NCBI GenBank assembly: GCA_003013855.2
Contig: ML058526.1
Span: 4,030,001-4,094,000 of the forward strand
Direction of reading: 5' to 3'
DNA: 64,000 nt
Source of the DNA: Liriodendron chinense
Lineage: Eukaryota > Streptophyta > Magnoliopsida > Magnoliales > Magnoliaceae
This document shows, piece after piece, positions 21,699 through 32,953 of the stretch; within the stretch, counting starts at the first letter, position 1; each line of letters starts with the position of its first letter. The position numbers were made by a program, and so were the translations under genes. The notes beneath the pieces were generated by a model that worked only from the letters and a program-made list of their open reading frames with translations, was not told the DNA's origin and did not search any database.

Positions 21699-24307
21699 TC
21701 AATCTCTACCCTCCTCCTCGGCCACATCAGGTGAGTCATCTGACTCATAATGAAGTAGTCTCACTCTCAACCTGCTCACCTCCATACGCAGGTAATGCAC
21801 CTCGTCGCGCTCAAGGGTACGGATCGTTGTCTCCTCATCTGACAACCTCCGATCGGCAGCCAATCTCCTCGACATCATCTCACAATGATACCGAAGTGCG
21901 GAGATCTCAGACAGCAAATGGCCATGAGTGGCCAAAAGGAAGCCAGGATCGATAAACGGGCGCTTCTCAAAAGGTTCATATGAACCAGATGAACAGCCAG
22001 CATCTCCAAGAATATCCTGCTCATCCTCATCAACAGTCTGGTGCCAACAAGGGATACGTCGATACAAAGACTGCTCAGCAACCCAATACTGATATGGGGC
22101 GGTCGCCATCGAAAAAGTTTGTAGCTCAAATCCTAACAAATCAGCTGTCAAATAACTCGCCCAAGAACAATCAATCCGGGTCCTAAAGTCAGAGGATCTT
22201 GATGGAAGTACTCGATGCCCGATACCCGTAAAAGCGAAAAGAGGAACATCCTGCTCGTATCCAAACTGCCGCAGGAATCGGATGGGATGGTAAGAAAAGT
22301 AAGATCGAAAGCCTACCAACATCAGAGGAAGGCGATGTGCATTGCAAAGCACTGGAGCAAGTGAAAGCCAAGATGACTCCCAACGAACGTTCCAGTCACG
22401 AAGTTCAGCGAACATCCTGCGATATAAGGGCTTGCTCATCCTAGCTGTAGGCGGAAGGAACTCCATGATATAACGCATGATGTCAAAGCCCGGGATGCCA
22501 GGAAGAGGTACAGGAACGGTCAGAGAAAGACGCTCCCATAGCCAGACCTGATCACAAAAGAAGTTCAGCTAGAGCAAAACAAGTCCTGACAAAGCAAAAG
22601 GAAAAGGTGTAGGAGAAATACCTGAAGAAATGCACAGCAGCCGGGAAGGACACGAATGCGGCCCAAGGCGCAGTCGGTCAGCCCATCGAATAGCTCGGCC
22701 AAGATGAGAGAAATGATCCCCTGCCGACGGATAGCTCGGCTCATCACCTCAAAAAGCAAATGAGTCTGGGATCTGCGCCATCCCGAGAACAGCACCTCAG
22801 CAATCAAGCAGAACATCAGTGCGTTCCGAGCAAAGGTAGAGCCGGCCGTACTCTGAAGACCCGAAAAAAGATCATACAGCAGGTCCAAAGAGAACACTAC
22901 AGCATCCTGGCCACCAGCTGTAGGCCGAACAAGATAAGGGATCCCGAACCAGTTCTGCGGTGTAGCAGTCTTCGGCGACGTCTTCGGCGAAAAATATTGA
23001 GCATAATCCCAGGGTAGGCCTGTCAAGCGAGCAAGCTCCTCCAAAGAAGGTCTCATCTCCATATCGTTGAACGTGAACAAGTTCAACGAAGGGACCCAGT
23101 CAATCAAGGCAGCTCTAAGCATCCTCCAATCAATATCAACTCTGGCCATATGGATCAGACCGCCGAAGCCATAAGACTCCAAATCTCGAATCTGATAAAC
23201 TGACAAGCTGTCAAGCCAAGCAAGCAGTCGTGGCGAGCAGGAAGAACGAGGAAGCAGCTGACAAGTCCTCACTGGTACCCCCTCCAGCACAAAAGGCCCA
23301 GAAATCAACGATGACTCATCAAGGATCGGAAGGTCAACGGGCGAAGAAGAAGGAAAAGCTGGAACCTCTGCAGACTCGACAGCCTCTGACCTGCCCTCAG
23401 TGATGGCTATGTCTGATATAGTCGCATCGCTGTCTGAAACTGTCATAATCTCAGCCGCATGAGAAGACTCACCCACCTCATGAACAGAGTGCGCAAAGGA
23501 CCGATGACCAAGGGAAGGACAATGCTCCCCATCAAAAGGACTATCAGTGAAGATCACACCGCACATCGTGACATCCTGGCTAATCTGACCGTCAAAGAAT
23601 ACATCTGAACCATCAAAAAGGGTCCCGGCAGCCCCGATCGAAGAATCAACGGTCAGATCTGGACCTGCGGCCCCCTCCAACAGGAAATCATGAATCCAAT
23701 CATCATCCTGGCCGATCAAAGGGATCATCGAGGCATCCACACCGTCCATCATCAGGGGGACATCATCTATGATCACATCAAGTCCACCCAAAGAAGTATA
23801 CCGCACATCCTGGCCCTCATCCAGAGCATCCAAACCGTCAAAGGTACCATCTGAACCATCCATCCCATCCAAGCATGAGATCAGCCCATCTATGTCCATC
23901 ATGGTCCCATCACCACCATCCATCACATCACCCATGGGGCCCACATTCAAGGGATGCATAGCCTCACCTATGTCCCATCCCATCATCCTATCCATACCAT
24001 TCATTCCTCCCATAATGAAGGTCCCATTCAAATCAGAAATTTCAGCCATCCCACCATTAATGGGGCCATTCAAAGCTCCACCAACCACCAAGCTTAAATC
24101 TTCATCAATGCCCCCTCTTAATGCCCCATCTACCCCATCCATTAAAGGCATCTCCCTATTATCAAAGCTCAGTTGAAAATCTGAAGTGTGGGACCCACCT
24201 TGGACAGCCCCCACAGCCCCTAAATCTCCACCATCCATTGCCCAAGAAAGGACAAACCAAGAAAAAGACAAAAGGAGAATGAAAGAAGAGACAAGGAAGT
24301 GATTCAT
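21699..24307 (-). CDS. Antisense gene 2: PMD-type protein, two exons, 844 residues
   Basis: Exons 24307-22622 and 22547-21699 are separated by a 74-bp intron with donor CAG/GTATTT and acceptor GATCAG. The junction keeps phase 0 and the whole frame is free of stops. The first ~320 residues are low complexity, rich in Asp, Gly and Met. A PMD-like domain follows from about residue 340 (SPRLLAWLDSLSVYQIRDLE, WVPSLNLFTFNDMEMRPSL, EELARLTGLPWDY) and continues in exon 2 (VWLWERLSL, YHPIRFLRQFGYEQDVP). The C-terminus is a charged, probably coiled-coil segment. The N-terminus has a hydrophobic stretch if translation starts at 24307; a later Met near 24238 would avoid it. PMD proteins are plant-specific and occur both as host genes (MAIN/MAIL) and as cargo in transposons. 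Function here is unknown. Confidence 0.75.
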
Positions 24308-25331
24308 GGCTGAATCGAAGAATCGGATGCAGATGATGAGGGAGACAGCAGTCAGAGGAATATGCTCACTGTCCGAACCAGAGCCAGCCCAGGCCGCTCA
24401 AGAGGCGAGCCTTGGGCAGCCTGCCCTAGGCCGCCCGTACGGATGCGGTTCCTCTCTCTCCGCGGGATTGGCTCCAGGGTTCTTGGTAGGTGAGACTGAC
24501 AGTCTACGTCAGCAGATGGCGCTCCATAGGCCGCCCAAGGCTCCGGTCCACTCCAGATTTCAACTGAGATTGATCAAGATCATATGAAAGGTGCCCCACC
24601 GGTCCAATCACGAAGCAATGCGGCCAGAACATGGCTGATCAAGTCAAAGAGAAGGAAAGGTGATTAAGTGGGGGCCACAAGCAATCCAAGCCGTTCAAAG
24701 ACCAGATCACCATGATCTAAACCGTTGAAGGACCTACATGAACCATCAAACAACAAGATCAAAGGGGTGATCATCAAAAGAAGGGCCAGAATCCAAGATC
24801 TAATCATCAAGTGGGCCCACAAAGCCAAATCAAGTGATCTGAGACGTTCAAGCCGTCATCCACACCATGAGAAACCTTCTCAGCCTCACAAATCATCAAA
24901 AGAGGTACCCAAAGTAAAGCCAAGGTCTTAAGTGGGCCCGCAGGGTCAAATCTATCAATCTGAACCATTCAAGGGCTAAATCATCAAGATCCAAACCATT
25001 GGAAAGCTTACACAAGTCATGGAGCGGCAAGATCAAAGGTTCGATCATCAAAAAGAAGGGCCAGAATCCAAGATCTAATCATCAAGTGGGCCCATAAGGC
25101 CCAAACAAGCAATCCGAACCGTTCAAGTCATCGTCCATGCGGCTAAGAAGTCTCAAATCATGAAAGAACAAGTCAAAGGTCAAAGCGTCCAGACATCATC
25201 AAAGAATTTGAAACAAGTCAAAGACTATATATTCATTCAAAAAGAGCTTGATACAAAAGAAGATAAAAGCAAAAGTACAAGGCCATACAAAGCAGAGCAC
25301 CTGAGCAGGCTACAAGTCGCCAACATAATCA
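24308..25331. other. Spacer between the two antisense genes, with a 274-bp duplication
   Basis: AAGATCAAAGG...AAGGGCCAGAATCCAAGATC and TAATCATCAAGTGGGCCCA recur with a period of 274 bp (24755 and 25029). The part next to the downstream gene holds a block like the LTR U3 region (see 24414-24442). No further coding sequence is supported. Confidence 0.6.
24414..24442 (-). promoter_or_regulatory. LTR-U3-like GC block upstream of antisense gene 2
   Basis: Read on the minus strand, it is CCGTACGGGCGGCC, six bases, then GCAGGCTGCCC, both runs identical to 10834-10862 in the 5' LTR. In the LTR this block sits ~32 bp before the TATA box. Here it lies ~105-135 bp before the first ATG of antisense gene 2 and in that gene's orientation. 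A weak TATA-like GCATATTC follows near 24358-24365. Promoter activity is an inference. Confidence 0.5.
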
Positions 25332-26805
25332 TCATCGTCCCTCCTCGCGTCCCTGCTCCCAACGATAAAGATCCATCAAAGGAGCAGTCACCGAACCTCC
25401 AGCATACCTGCGACGGCCACCTGGAACATAAAGCGAAGGAAGCAGAGGCCCCTGGCCCAACAGCAGATACCACTCATCATAATCACGATCCGGAATCATG
25501 AAACGGAATCCGGGCTGGCCCACGAGAGCCTCAACTCTCTCATCAACCGGCATCCGAGCAGCTGGAGGAGGTGCAGAACAAGGGACCCGAGCCACCCCAG
25601 TGACTTGCCGAATCAACCTCTCCCCCAAGTACCACTGGAAAGACTCAGCGTCAGAAAGCATGATACGGAGACATGAAGCATCGTATGCCTCCACGCGCTG
25701 GGGGGTGTAATAGAGAGGGAAACTGGCATACGGCATCCGAGCAAGCTGCAGCAAATGAAGTCACCACGATCAATTACAATACAGCAAGAGGGGAAAGACA
25801 AGCAAGATACTTACGTCCTCGACAGTCAGCCCGTGTATGTCAGCACGCCAATTGTCCCCAGGAACTCGGGAGTTCCGCTGACGGTTTTGTTGGTGCCAGT
25901 ACATGTGGCGATACTGAGAGGGCTCAATATCAGCCCTCATCCTCGGCGCGAGATGGGGAAAATGGTCATAAAAGCAGGTCTGGACAAAAGCATATCTAAT
26001 GATCAGAGAGGGAAAGAAGGCGAAAGCCCTTCAAGGAAGGTGAAAGAAGAAATACCTCAACAACAGGCCAAAAACCTGTGAAGGACCGGCTATGCCGACA
26101 GGTCTTGTCCAGACCCTGAAAGATACAGGTCAAGATAGCCCCATTCCAGTTATAGGGGTGATGAAGATCCTCGACTAAACGAAGAAATTTGGGGTCAACT
26201 CTCTCATTCGCATGACAGAAAAGAAAGGATCCAAAAGCATAAGTAATCATGGCCAGCGCTTTGTGGAGGGCCTCTCGCTCAGTGGTGAGGATGATAGAAG
26301 CAAAACTGTTGTAGAACCATCGCATCTTCACTTGATGGCCTTGGAATTCACCCTCGGGTGGGACGTCACCGACAAGCCGTAGCCAGTCGGTGGAAGTGAG
26401 AGGAGCTAGAGAGCTGACTTGAGGAACAATTGTCCCATGAAACGGGAAGCCTATCTGCATGTAAATGTCCAAGGGGGTTATTCCCCATTCTCCACAAGGG
26501 AGCTGAAAGGTGTGAGTCTCATCCCGCCACCTCTCGCAAAGGGCCGCGAGCATCATGCGGTTAGCATCATTATTGTGGAAACGTAGGGTGAGGAGGCCAG
26601 CAAAAGGAGTACCATCCAGTACTCGTTCAAGCAAGGGCTGTGGATCCTTCATCCAGTCGTCCCAGTGATCCCTGGTACCTTGACCCTTGATAGCGGGAAG
26701 AGGTTGATGCTCCATAGCTAAGGAACACATGTGGTCCCCTCGGCGGATGATGAAGGCGGGATCATCTTCGTCAATCACTCGGTGACCTCTGACACCATCC
26801 GCCAT
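25332..26805 (-). CDS. Antisense gene 1: PMD-type protein, three exons, 442 residues
   Basis: Exons 26805-26056, 25979-25815 and 25745-25332. Introns of 76 and 69 bp have donors GAG/GTATTT and GAC/GTAAGT and acceptors GTCCAG and CTGCAG, and all junctions are phase 0. The start is the ATG of MADGVRGHRVIDEDDPAF. The protein shows PMD landmarks: LTLRFHNNDANRMMLAALCERW, then ETHTFQLPCGEWGITPLDIY with the GFPFHG turn, a WFYNSF helix, ALAMITYAFGSFLFCHAN, YNWNGAILTCIFQGLDKTCR, and in the last exon ESFQWYLGERLIRQVTG. No stop or frameshift is seen. Retained introns mean the gene was not captured as a spliced mRNA in the sense of the captured gene, or that antisense introns cannot be removed from the element RNA. 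Function unknown; host PMD proteins of the MAIN/MAIL type act in silencing of transposons and genome stability. Confidence 0.8.
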
Positions 26806-28904
26806 TGAATCCTACAAGCTTGGCAAGGTAAGTCCCTATCCCTTACCCGTTAAAATCCAAATTATCATCTAGGAAACCCATGGGATTGGACTCACATTCA
26901 AATGCAAAATCTAAAGTCCAACTCCATGTGTCACTTAGGATATGTGTTGAGCCCATTGGAAAAAGTAAGGCCCACCTTAAAGAAGGTGGCATGGCATGCC
27001 TTAGGCAAGAAAGTCCATCATCTAAAGACACATTTTGGACAACAAATGCACTCAAGTGCCATGAGATCAACAAAGGATAAGAATCCCACTTCACATGAGA
27101 AGTCCCTCTTCAAAGTCCATATGTGGCCAAGGATTGATCCACTTTCATGCCAAGGCCATGTTTCTCACTTAAGATGTTCCCATCTTTTTACACACATGCA
27201 TGGACAAGTGGGGGGTAGAAAGGAAACGGGCCCCCAAGAGCAACCCAAATGCCTCATCTCAATGGATTGAAGAGAGCACATAGCCCACTTTGAAGAATAT
27301 GAGGACCCATTCATGGGTTAATCATGGGCAACTTTATGTGCCTCATCTTGATGAAAATTTTGACCATGAGAATACAACAAGGAGGTCTACCCACAAACAT
27401 ATGAATCAAAGAAGCTAAGGGTGGAAAGTTGATGCACATAGCCCACATGAAGAATCAAAGTTGAAAATGCCCATGAAAAGGCAAGTTTGGGCAACTTATG
27501 TGCACCAACTTCTCCACCAAAAAGGGAGACCATTTGAGCACAAAGGAGCATGGCTTGATGAGTCACCCAACCATCATAAATGGCTAAAAATGATACACAT
27601 AGCCCACTCAAAGATCAAAATCCAAAATACCCCAAAGCATGGGTCAAAATTGGGCAACTTATGGGTATCATTCCTTCCCACAAATTTAAAGGAAAATCAC
27701 TCATGCATGAGTATGATGGTGAATGACCCACCAAACCCCAAAGAAAGGATCAAGGAGCTATAGTTGTATGGATAGCTCACTTGAGGATCATCTATTTGAG
27801 GTTGATGGCATTAAAGGGAAACTCTTGAGAACCCCATTCCTACCTCAAGGAAAAACCATTTGAACTTAGTAAGTTTGTGGGAACAACTCACTCATGGGAC
27901 TTGTAGATGGTCAAGTAACTCAAGTCCTCCATCCATCAAAGGAAAAAGCATGAAAGAAAAAGCCTACATGGGCAAAGTGTAGTGGTGCACAGATGGTCCA
28001 AAGAAATCCAAGCTCCAATGAAGGCCCAAAAGCCCATCCACATAAAAAACTCCAAGGAGCCCACCATACCTTGTACAAGGATGTACATCATAATCAAGAA
28101 ATGATGGAAGAGTTGGGCTACTTGTCCATATAGGCCCAACTAGGAAATCTAGCCCACTTGAGATCCAAATGAAGAATGGGCTAGTCATCTTGGTCCATAC
28201 ACATGTGAAAAAAGATGGGGTCACTCAAAGTGAGCCCCATGAGCTCAAAACTTGAGATGGGCCCTACCATGCCCATGGGTCCAAGTCTTGGAAAAAAGAT
28301 GAAAAGAAAAGAGAATTCCAAGGGAAATGACAAGGGCAAGAAAGCATGAGGGAGCCCAAAATGAAGCATTGGGCCCATCAAAACACCAAGGGCCATGACT
28401 TCACTTTGAGCCCATTTGATACATATGAAAAGAGGCCCAACTCCCATGAAAAAGATAGAGTATTTTGCCATGCACACTTGATGACATGGCAAAATCACCC
28501 TTTACATACACATGAAGGGAGTGTGAAAAGAAGAAAGAAAAAATGAAGTGGAAAGCTTGCAATGTCCTTCTCCATGCACCACCTTTGAAAAGGACTTGAG
28601 ATCTAGAAAGTGGCCAAAAACACTTAGGCCCACCCTCACTCTTCTTGGAATAACTACATGGAAAAAGAAAAGAGTCATGAGAAGAGACAATGAAGAAGGA
28701 AAAGGATAAGAAAAGAGAAAGGAAGTGGTCCATACCTTTACCACTCACCAAAGAAGGACCACCTTGCTGTCCCAAAACTTCTCTAAGGCCCACCACTTGA
28801 AAGGAGCAAAGGACCACCAAAGAAGAGAGAGAAAACTTGAAAATAAGAGAGTATGAGAGAGAGAAGAGAGAGATTGCACGTATGAGGGGGCAAGGGTGCC
28901 CCAT
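26806..28904. repeat. Degenerate ~160-bp tandem repeats in the 3' region
   Basis: CACATAGCCCACTT-like phrases recur at about 27281, 27437, 27596 and 27769, each followed by a GGGCAACTTATG-like phrase (27330, 27487, 27651). The period is ~158-170 bp and the copies are well diverged. The rest of the stretch is similar in composition (rich in CCCA, CATGGG and AAAG) and may be older units. No coding sequence supported. It lies between antisense gene 1 and a possible promoter for it. Confidence 0.6.
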
Positions 28905-28905
28905 G

Positions 28906-28912
28906 TTATATA
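28906..28912 (-). promoter_or_regulatory. Possible antisense TATA box
   Basis: Minus strand reads CTTTTCTATATAACATGGGG with TATATAA in the centre, a GC-rich GGGCGGCCCATGGGAGGCC block ~55-80 bp upstream (28970-28992) and a CT-rich stretch downstream. This is the layout of the LTR promoter, but turned toward the antisense genes. It is ~2.1 kb from the ATG at 26805, so a long or spliced 5' leader would be needed. Confidence 0.35.
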
Positions 28913-29350
28913 GAAAAGGGGAGGGCACCCTTTTACCCAACCCACTGAAGAGACCAGGAGGCAGAGACCGTCTGGGCGGCCCATGGGAGGCCGTCCTAGC
29001 CCCTACCTACATGAAACGACCTCCCTCCCCCTCTCCTTGGGAAGAACTCCTCCTTGGGAAGGGTGGTTGCAAGTGAATCTTGTACCTCCATGTAAGAATG
29101 AAGTGATGGAAGAGAATGGTGAGAAAAAGGAAGAAATCTCACCAAAATCTCACCTCATGAGAAATGGGTGAGAAATTGGGTTGATGATGTGGAAAAGTTT
29201 CATGGAATTCTCAAAGAACAGAAAGGAAAATTTGACTTGGTCAAACAATGATTTCAACCATCCAAAGGCATGACCAGATGATCCAAACCATTTCCAAGAA
29301 GAATCCTAAGAATCTCCGCCCTTGATTACTGTTCACATGAACAGTTTTGG

Positions 29351-30265
29351 TCCGAAGACCTTAAACTACGTCGGGATCGACATCCCGAGAGATTTTCAAT
29401 AAAAGCCGGTATCGGTCTTGATCGCTCGAATTAAGATCCGACGACACCGAGTACTTTAAAAAAAAAATGTCTTTCCTGTTTTGTGCAATACTGGTCCGAA
29501 GACCTTAAACTACGTCGGGATCAACATCCCGAGGGATTTTAATAAAAACCAGCATCGATCCCAGTCTTTAAGACCAACATCGGATGATCTGGATCATTTC
29601 GAAAAATAAAAAAATATATCACCAGCCCCTCTTTTAAAGTTTTTGGGTCCGAAGACCTTAAACTACGTCGGGATCAATATCCCGAGGGATTTTTTAATAA
29701 AAGCCGGTATCGGTCTTGATCAAGATCCGCTGACACCGGACATTTTTCAAAAAAAAAAAATGTGTTTGCCCCCTTTTGTACAGTTTTTGGTCTGAAGACC
29801 TTAAACTACGTCGGGAACAAAATCCCGAGAGATTTCCAATAAAAACCAGTGTCAATCCTGACCGTTCAAAATTGAGATTTTATGACCTGGAACAGTTTTC
29901 GAAAAATCACAAAAAAGAATGTATTTTCAGCATATACATATTTACGATCCGAAGACCTTAAACTACAGTGGGATTAGTTTCTCGGGGGACCTTTCTCGCT
30001 TTTAACAAAAACCGGCATCGATCCCAACCATTCAAGCCAGGATCTGATAACCCGGAACATTTCCAAAAATACCAAAAAGATTTCAAGCTTTCCATAAAAC
30101 CAGTGTCATCTTCGATTACTTGAGTTGAACTCTGTAACCTTTTCAAAATATAAAAAAATATAAAAATAAAAAATAAAAAAATTTTGCCATCAATTTCAAC
30201 TGCACAAATTCATCCCCAGCAGTCCGAAGACCTAAAACTACACTGGGATTAACTTCTCGGGGGCT
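29351..30265 (+). repeat. ~150-bp tandem repeats with hairpin core (six units)
   Basis: TCCGAAGACCTTAAACTACGTCGGGA-like starts lie at 29351, 29495, 29648, 29791, 29948 and 30223, spaced 144, 153, 143, 157 and 275 bp. The first three carry a perfect small hairpin, CGGGAT/ATCCCG with a four-base loop. The fourth keeps most of it, and the last two read GGGATTA...TTCTCGG. Each unit also has a TAAAAACCGG(T/C)ATCG(A/G)TC phrase. These belong to the untranslated 3' region of the Tat element. Confidence 0.85.
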
Positions 30266-30834
30266 TTCTTTCCTAACCTGTTCCGGACACGACTGACACT
30301 TGATCGTACGGGTGTCCGGAATCCTTTAAACAGGTAAGGGCTGAGGCGGGCAGAACTCTGCAATCCTGTTCGTGTTGAACGCACCGTGATAGACAACCTT
30401 GATTTAGAAGTCGCTGTTGAAGCTGACGGATGTTCCCTGTTCCTAGAACTCATGAAGGGGATTAAGGCTGTTGGGAGGTGAAGCTCACCCTCATGAAATT
30501 GTGAGCAACGTAAGACCCCAAACTGGATTGACTAAAGGAAATGTGAGGATGTGGCTCATTTTGTGGCCGAAGGAGTCCGTCGGACGATACGTGGTCTATG
30601 TGCATTGCACATGAGGAACAGGCAACTTTGTGGGTGTGTTGACTGAAAACCCTCAAAATCTCCTCATCCGAAGATGTAAAACTACGGCACTTAACTGTGT
30701 GAGACTCGTCTTGCTCGCTGACGTAAAATGGATCGGGTGCCTTACCAGCAGTAGAAGCTGGAAGTGGATGAAAATTCCATACTTTTCCCTGCATTTCATA
30801 AAAATCACAAAAATACAAAAACATTGCAAAATCA

Positions 30835-31065
30835 CCTTTTCAAAAATCACAAAAAATATTTCCCTTGCTTTCAACAAAATATTTTCAAAAATCACAAAAA
30901 TATTTCCCTTGCTTTCAATCAAAATATTATAAAAAATCACAAAAATATTTCCCTTGCTTTCAACAAAATATTGTCAAAAATCATAAAAATATTTCTCTTG
31001 CTTTCAAAGAAAATATTTCGAAAATCACAAAAAATATTCCCTGTGTTTTCAATAAACCGATCTCT
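30835..31065 (+). repeat. ~45-bp tandem repeat (about five units)
   Basis: The unit is close to AAAATCACAAAAATATTTCC plus CTTGCTTTCAACAAAATATTTTC. Copies differ by small indels. Apparent open frames across it are repeat artefacts. Confidence 0.9.
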
Positions 31066-31972
31066 ATCCTGACCTCTCAAGTAAAGATTCGGACCCAAAT
31101 ATCTGCAAAAATCACAAAAATTGTCAGTATCCCCAGCACTACACTTCAGGAGTCTTGAACTCCGCTCACTTCACAGTATGGGATGACGGATCCAATTGCC
31201 CGCAAATTGGAATCTTGACCAAAACGGGCAACTAAACACCATCTCAATCACACGCATGCCCAGAAGAACATCTTGAAGTCAGATAACATCCTCGTACATT
31301 CTCATTAAGCAAAGAAACAGCATCTTGGGACGATGGACCTGATCAACCACTGGTCGGGATCTTGACCAACCCGCTGACCAAACATCCGCATTAAAAAGAA
31401 AATCCCAGGGAGCACAACCCTGCAAGCAATAAGCTCAAAATTCTCGGTATCTCTAGCAAAAGCAAAATCATCAAACTGAAAGAGAATGAGCCAAAGCCAT
31501 GCATTCATCATGCATCTCCATGCATCAGCATCCATCGCATCAATCATCATGTTTACCTGCTTTCAAAATAAAAGTCGGTTAGTCAAAGACCCCACAGGCA
31601 TCCCTAGTGGAGGCGCATGTAAACCGGATTTCCATTTCATAAAAAAAATATTTCCATTTGCAAATAAAAACCCCACGGAGTATCACTCCCCAGAGTGGGT
31701 GCCTTTTCAAAAACCTAAAAAATATTTTCCCAGTAGAGCGTTCTGTCTCCAAAACACCAGGAGATCTTCCATATCTCTGGGTAGGAGCCAACGCAAAAAT
31801 CAAATAAGATCCGATGTCTCGCGGTTTCCCCGGAGACCATCGGATCCAATGCACTCAAAGTACGATCGAACTGAACTCCAGTGTCAGTGCGGTCGTGCCA
31901 CATGCCAAGATACAAAAAAGATGAAAGCCAAAAAGCTCGGTCACAGAAACCATTTGAACAGGTGGAAACGAT

Positions 31973-32885
31973 GAATTGTAACCCAAGTATCAAAATCAGC
32001 AGATTGGGTGGAAAGAGTTCACCCGCACATACCTAGGCAGTGGATGCCTGAAGTACCTTGACTGAGTCCAAGTCGGCGTAGTAGAATCCCGTAAGACTAT
32101 CTGACGCAGGGTGTCTAACCACTTTGACAGTCAAGCGAAACAAGTACTCCTGGAGTGATCTGGGAAAACATCAAACATCACACAATCAGTCTCAGGGTCA
32201 GCAACCTCGTAAGACTGTCGACGCAGAGGCTCTGCTGTACCTTTCCGATGTTAGTACCGATCGGGAATGGAAGGGTTGCGATTGGGTACCCAGGTTGCAG
32301 CAAACTGCAGGGACAATTGCAACGTTTTCTCCAAACTCTCGCGGTATGTGCGAGTTATCAATTTCTAGACAATCAACTGACTCAGATACAAAGGACAACA
32401 AAGATTCCAGACCACAATCAAGGAAAGAATGAATTGCAAACCAAGCATCGAAATCAGCAGATCGGGTGGAAAGAGTTCACCCGCACATACCTAGGCGTGG
32501 ATGCCTGAAGTACCTTGACTGAGTCCAAGTCGGCGTAGTAGAATCCTGTAAGACTATCTGACGCAGGGCGTCTAACCACTTTGACAGTTAAGCGAAACAA
32601 GTACTCCTGGAGTGATCTAGGGAGAACATCGAACATACAATCAATCACAGGGTCAATAACCTCGTAAGACTGTCGACGCAGAGGCTCTGCTGTACCTTTC
32701 CGATGTTAGTACCGATCGGGAATGGAAGGGTTGCGATTGGGTACCCAGGTTGCAGCGCATGCAGGGACAATCGCAACGTTTTCTCCAAACTCCCGCGGTA
32801 TGTGCGAGTGATCGATTTCCAAACGATCAACTGGCACAGATGCAAAGGCAAGCAATGATTTCAGACCATGATCCATGAATGACCG
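31973..32885 (+). repeat. 458-bp tandem duplication
   Basis: The sequence starting GAATTG at 31973 recurs at 32431 with a 458-bp offset and is highly similar throughout. It includes TTCACCCGCACATACCTAGG, CTGACGCAGGG, CGTAAGACTGTCGACGCAGA and GGTACCCAGGTTGCAGC. The two copies lie directly upstream of the polypurine tract. Confidence 0.9.
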
Positions 32886-32937
32886 GGTCAGACGAGGGGT
32901 GTCCACTCGCTTTGGCATTCGGTTGCACGCAACCTCT

Positions 32938-32953
32938 GCCAAAGAGGGGCATC
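32938..32953 (+). promoter_or_regulatory. Polypurine tract of the Tat element
   Basis: CCAAAGAGGGGCATC immediately precedes the TGTAGACACC start of the 3' LTR. The purine core AAAGAGGGG would prime plus-strand DNA synthesis. The GAGGGGCATC/TGTAGACACC junction is characteristic of this clade. Confidence 0.8.

Noticed and set aside
28000..29200. Several open frames on both strands between 28.0 and 29.2 kb as small genes
   Set aside because: Low-complexity, mutually overlapping and without recognisable domains or splice structure; treated as repeat-derived.
26806..32885. Regularly spaced repeats that could suggest a CRISPR array
   Set aside because: Units are long, diverged and contiguous, with no short identical repeats around unique spacers, in a plant nuclear context.
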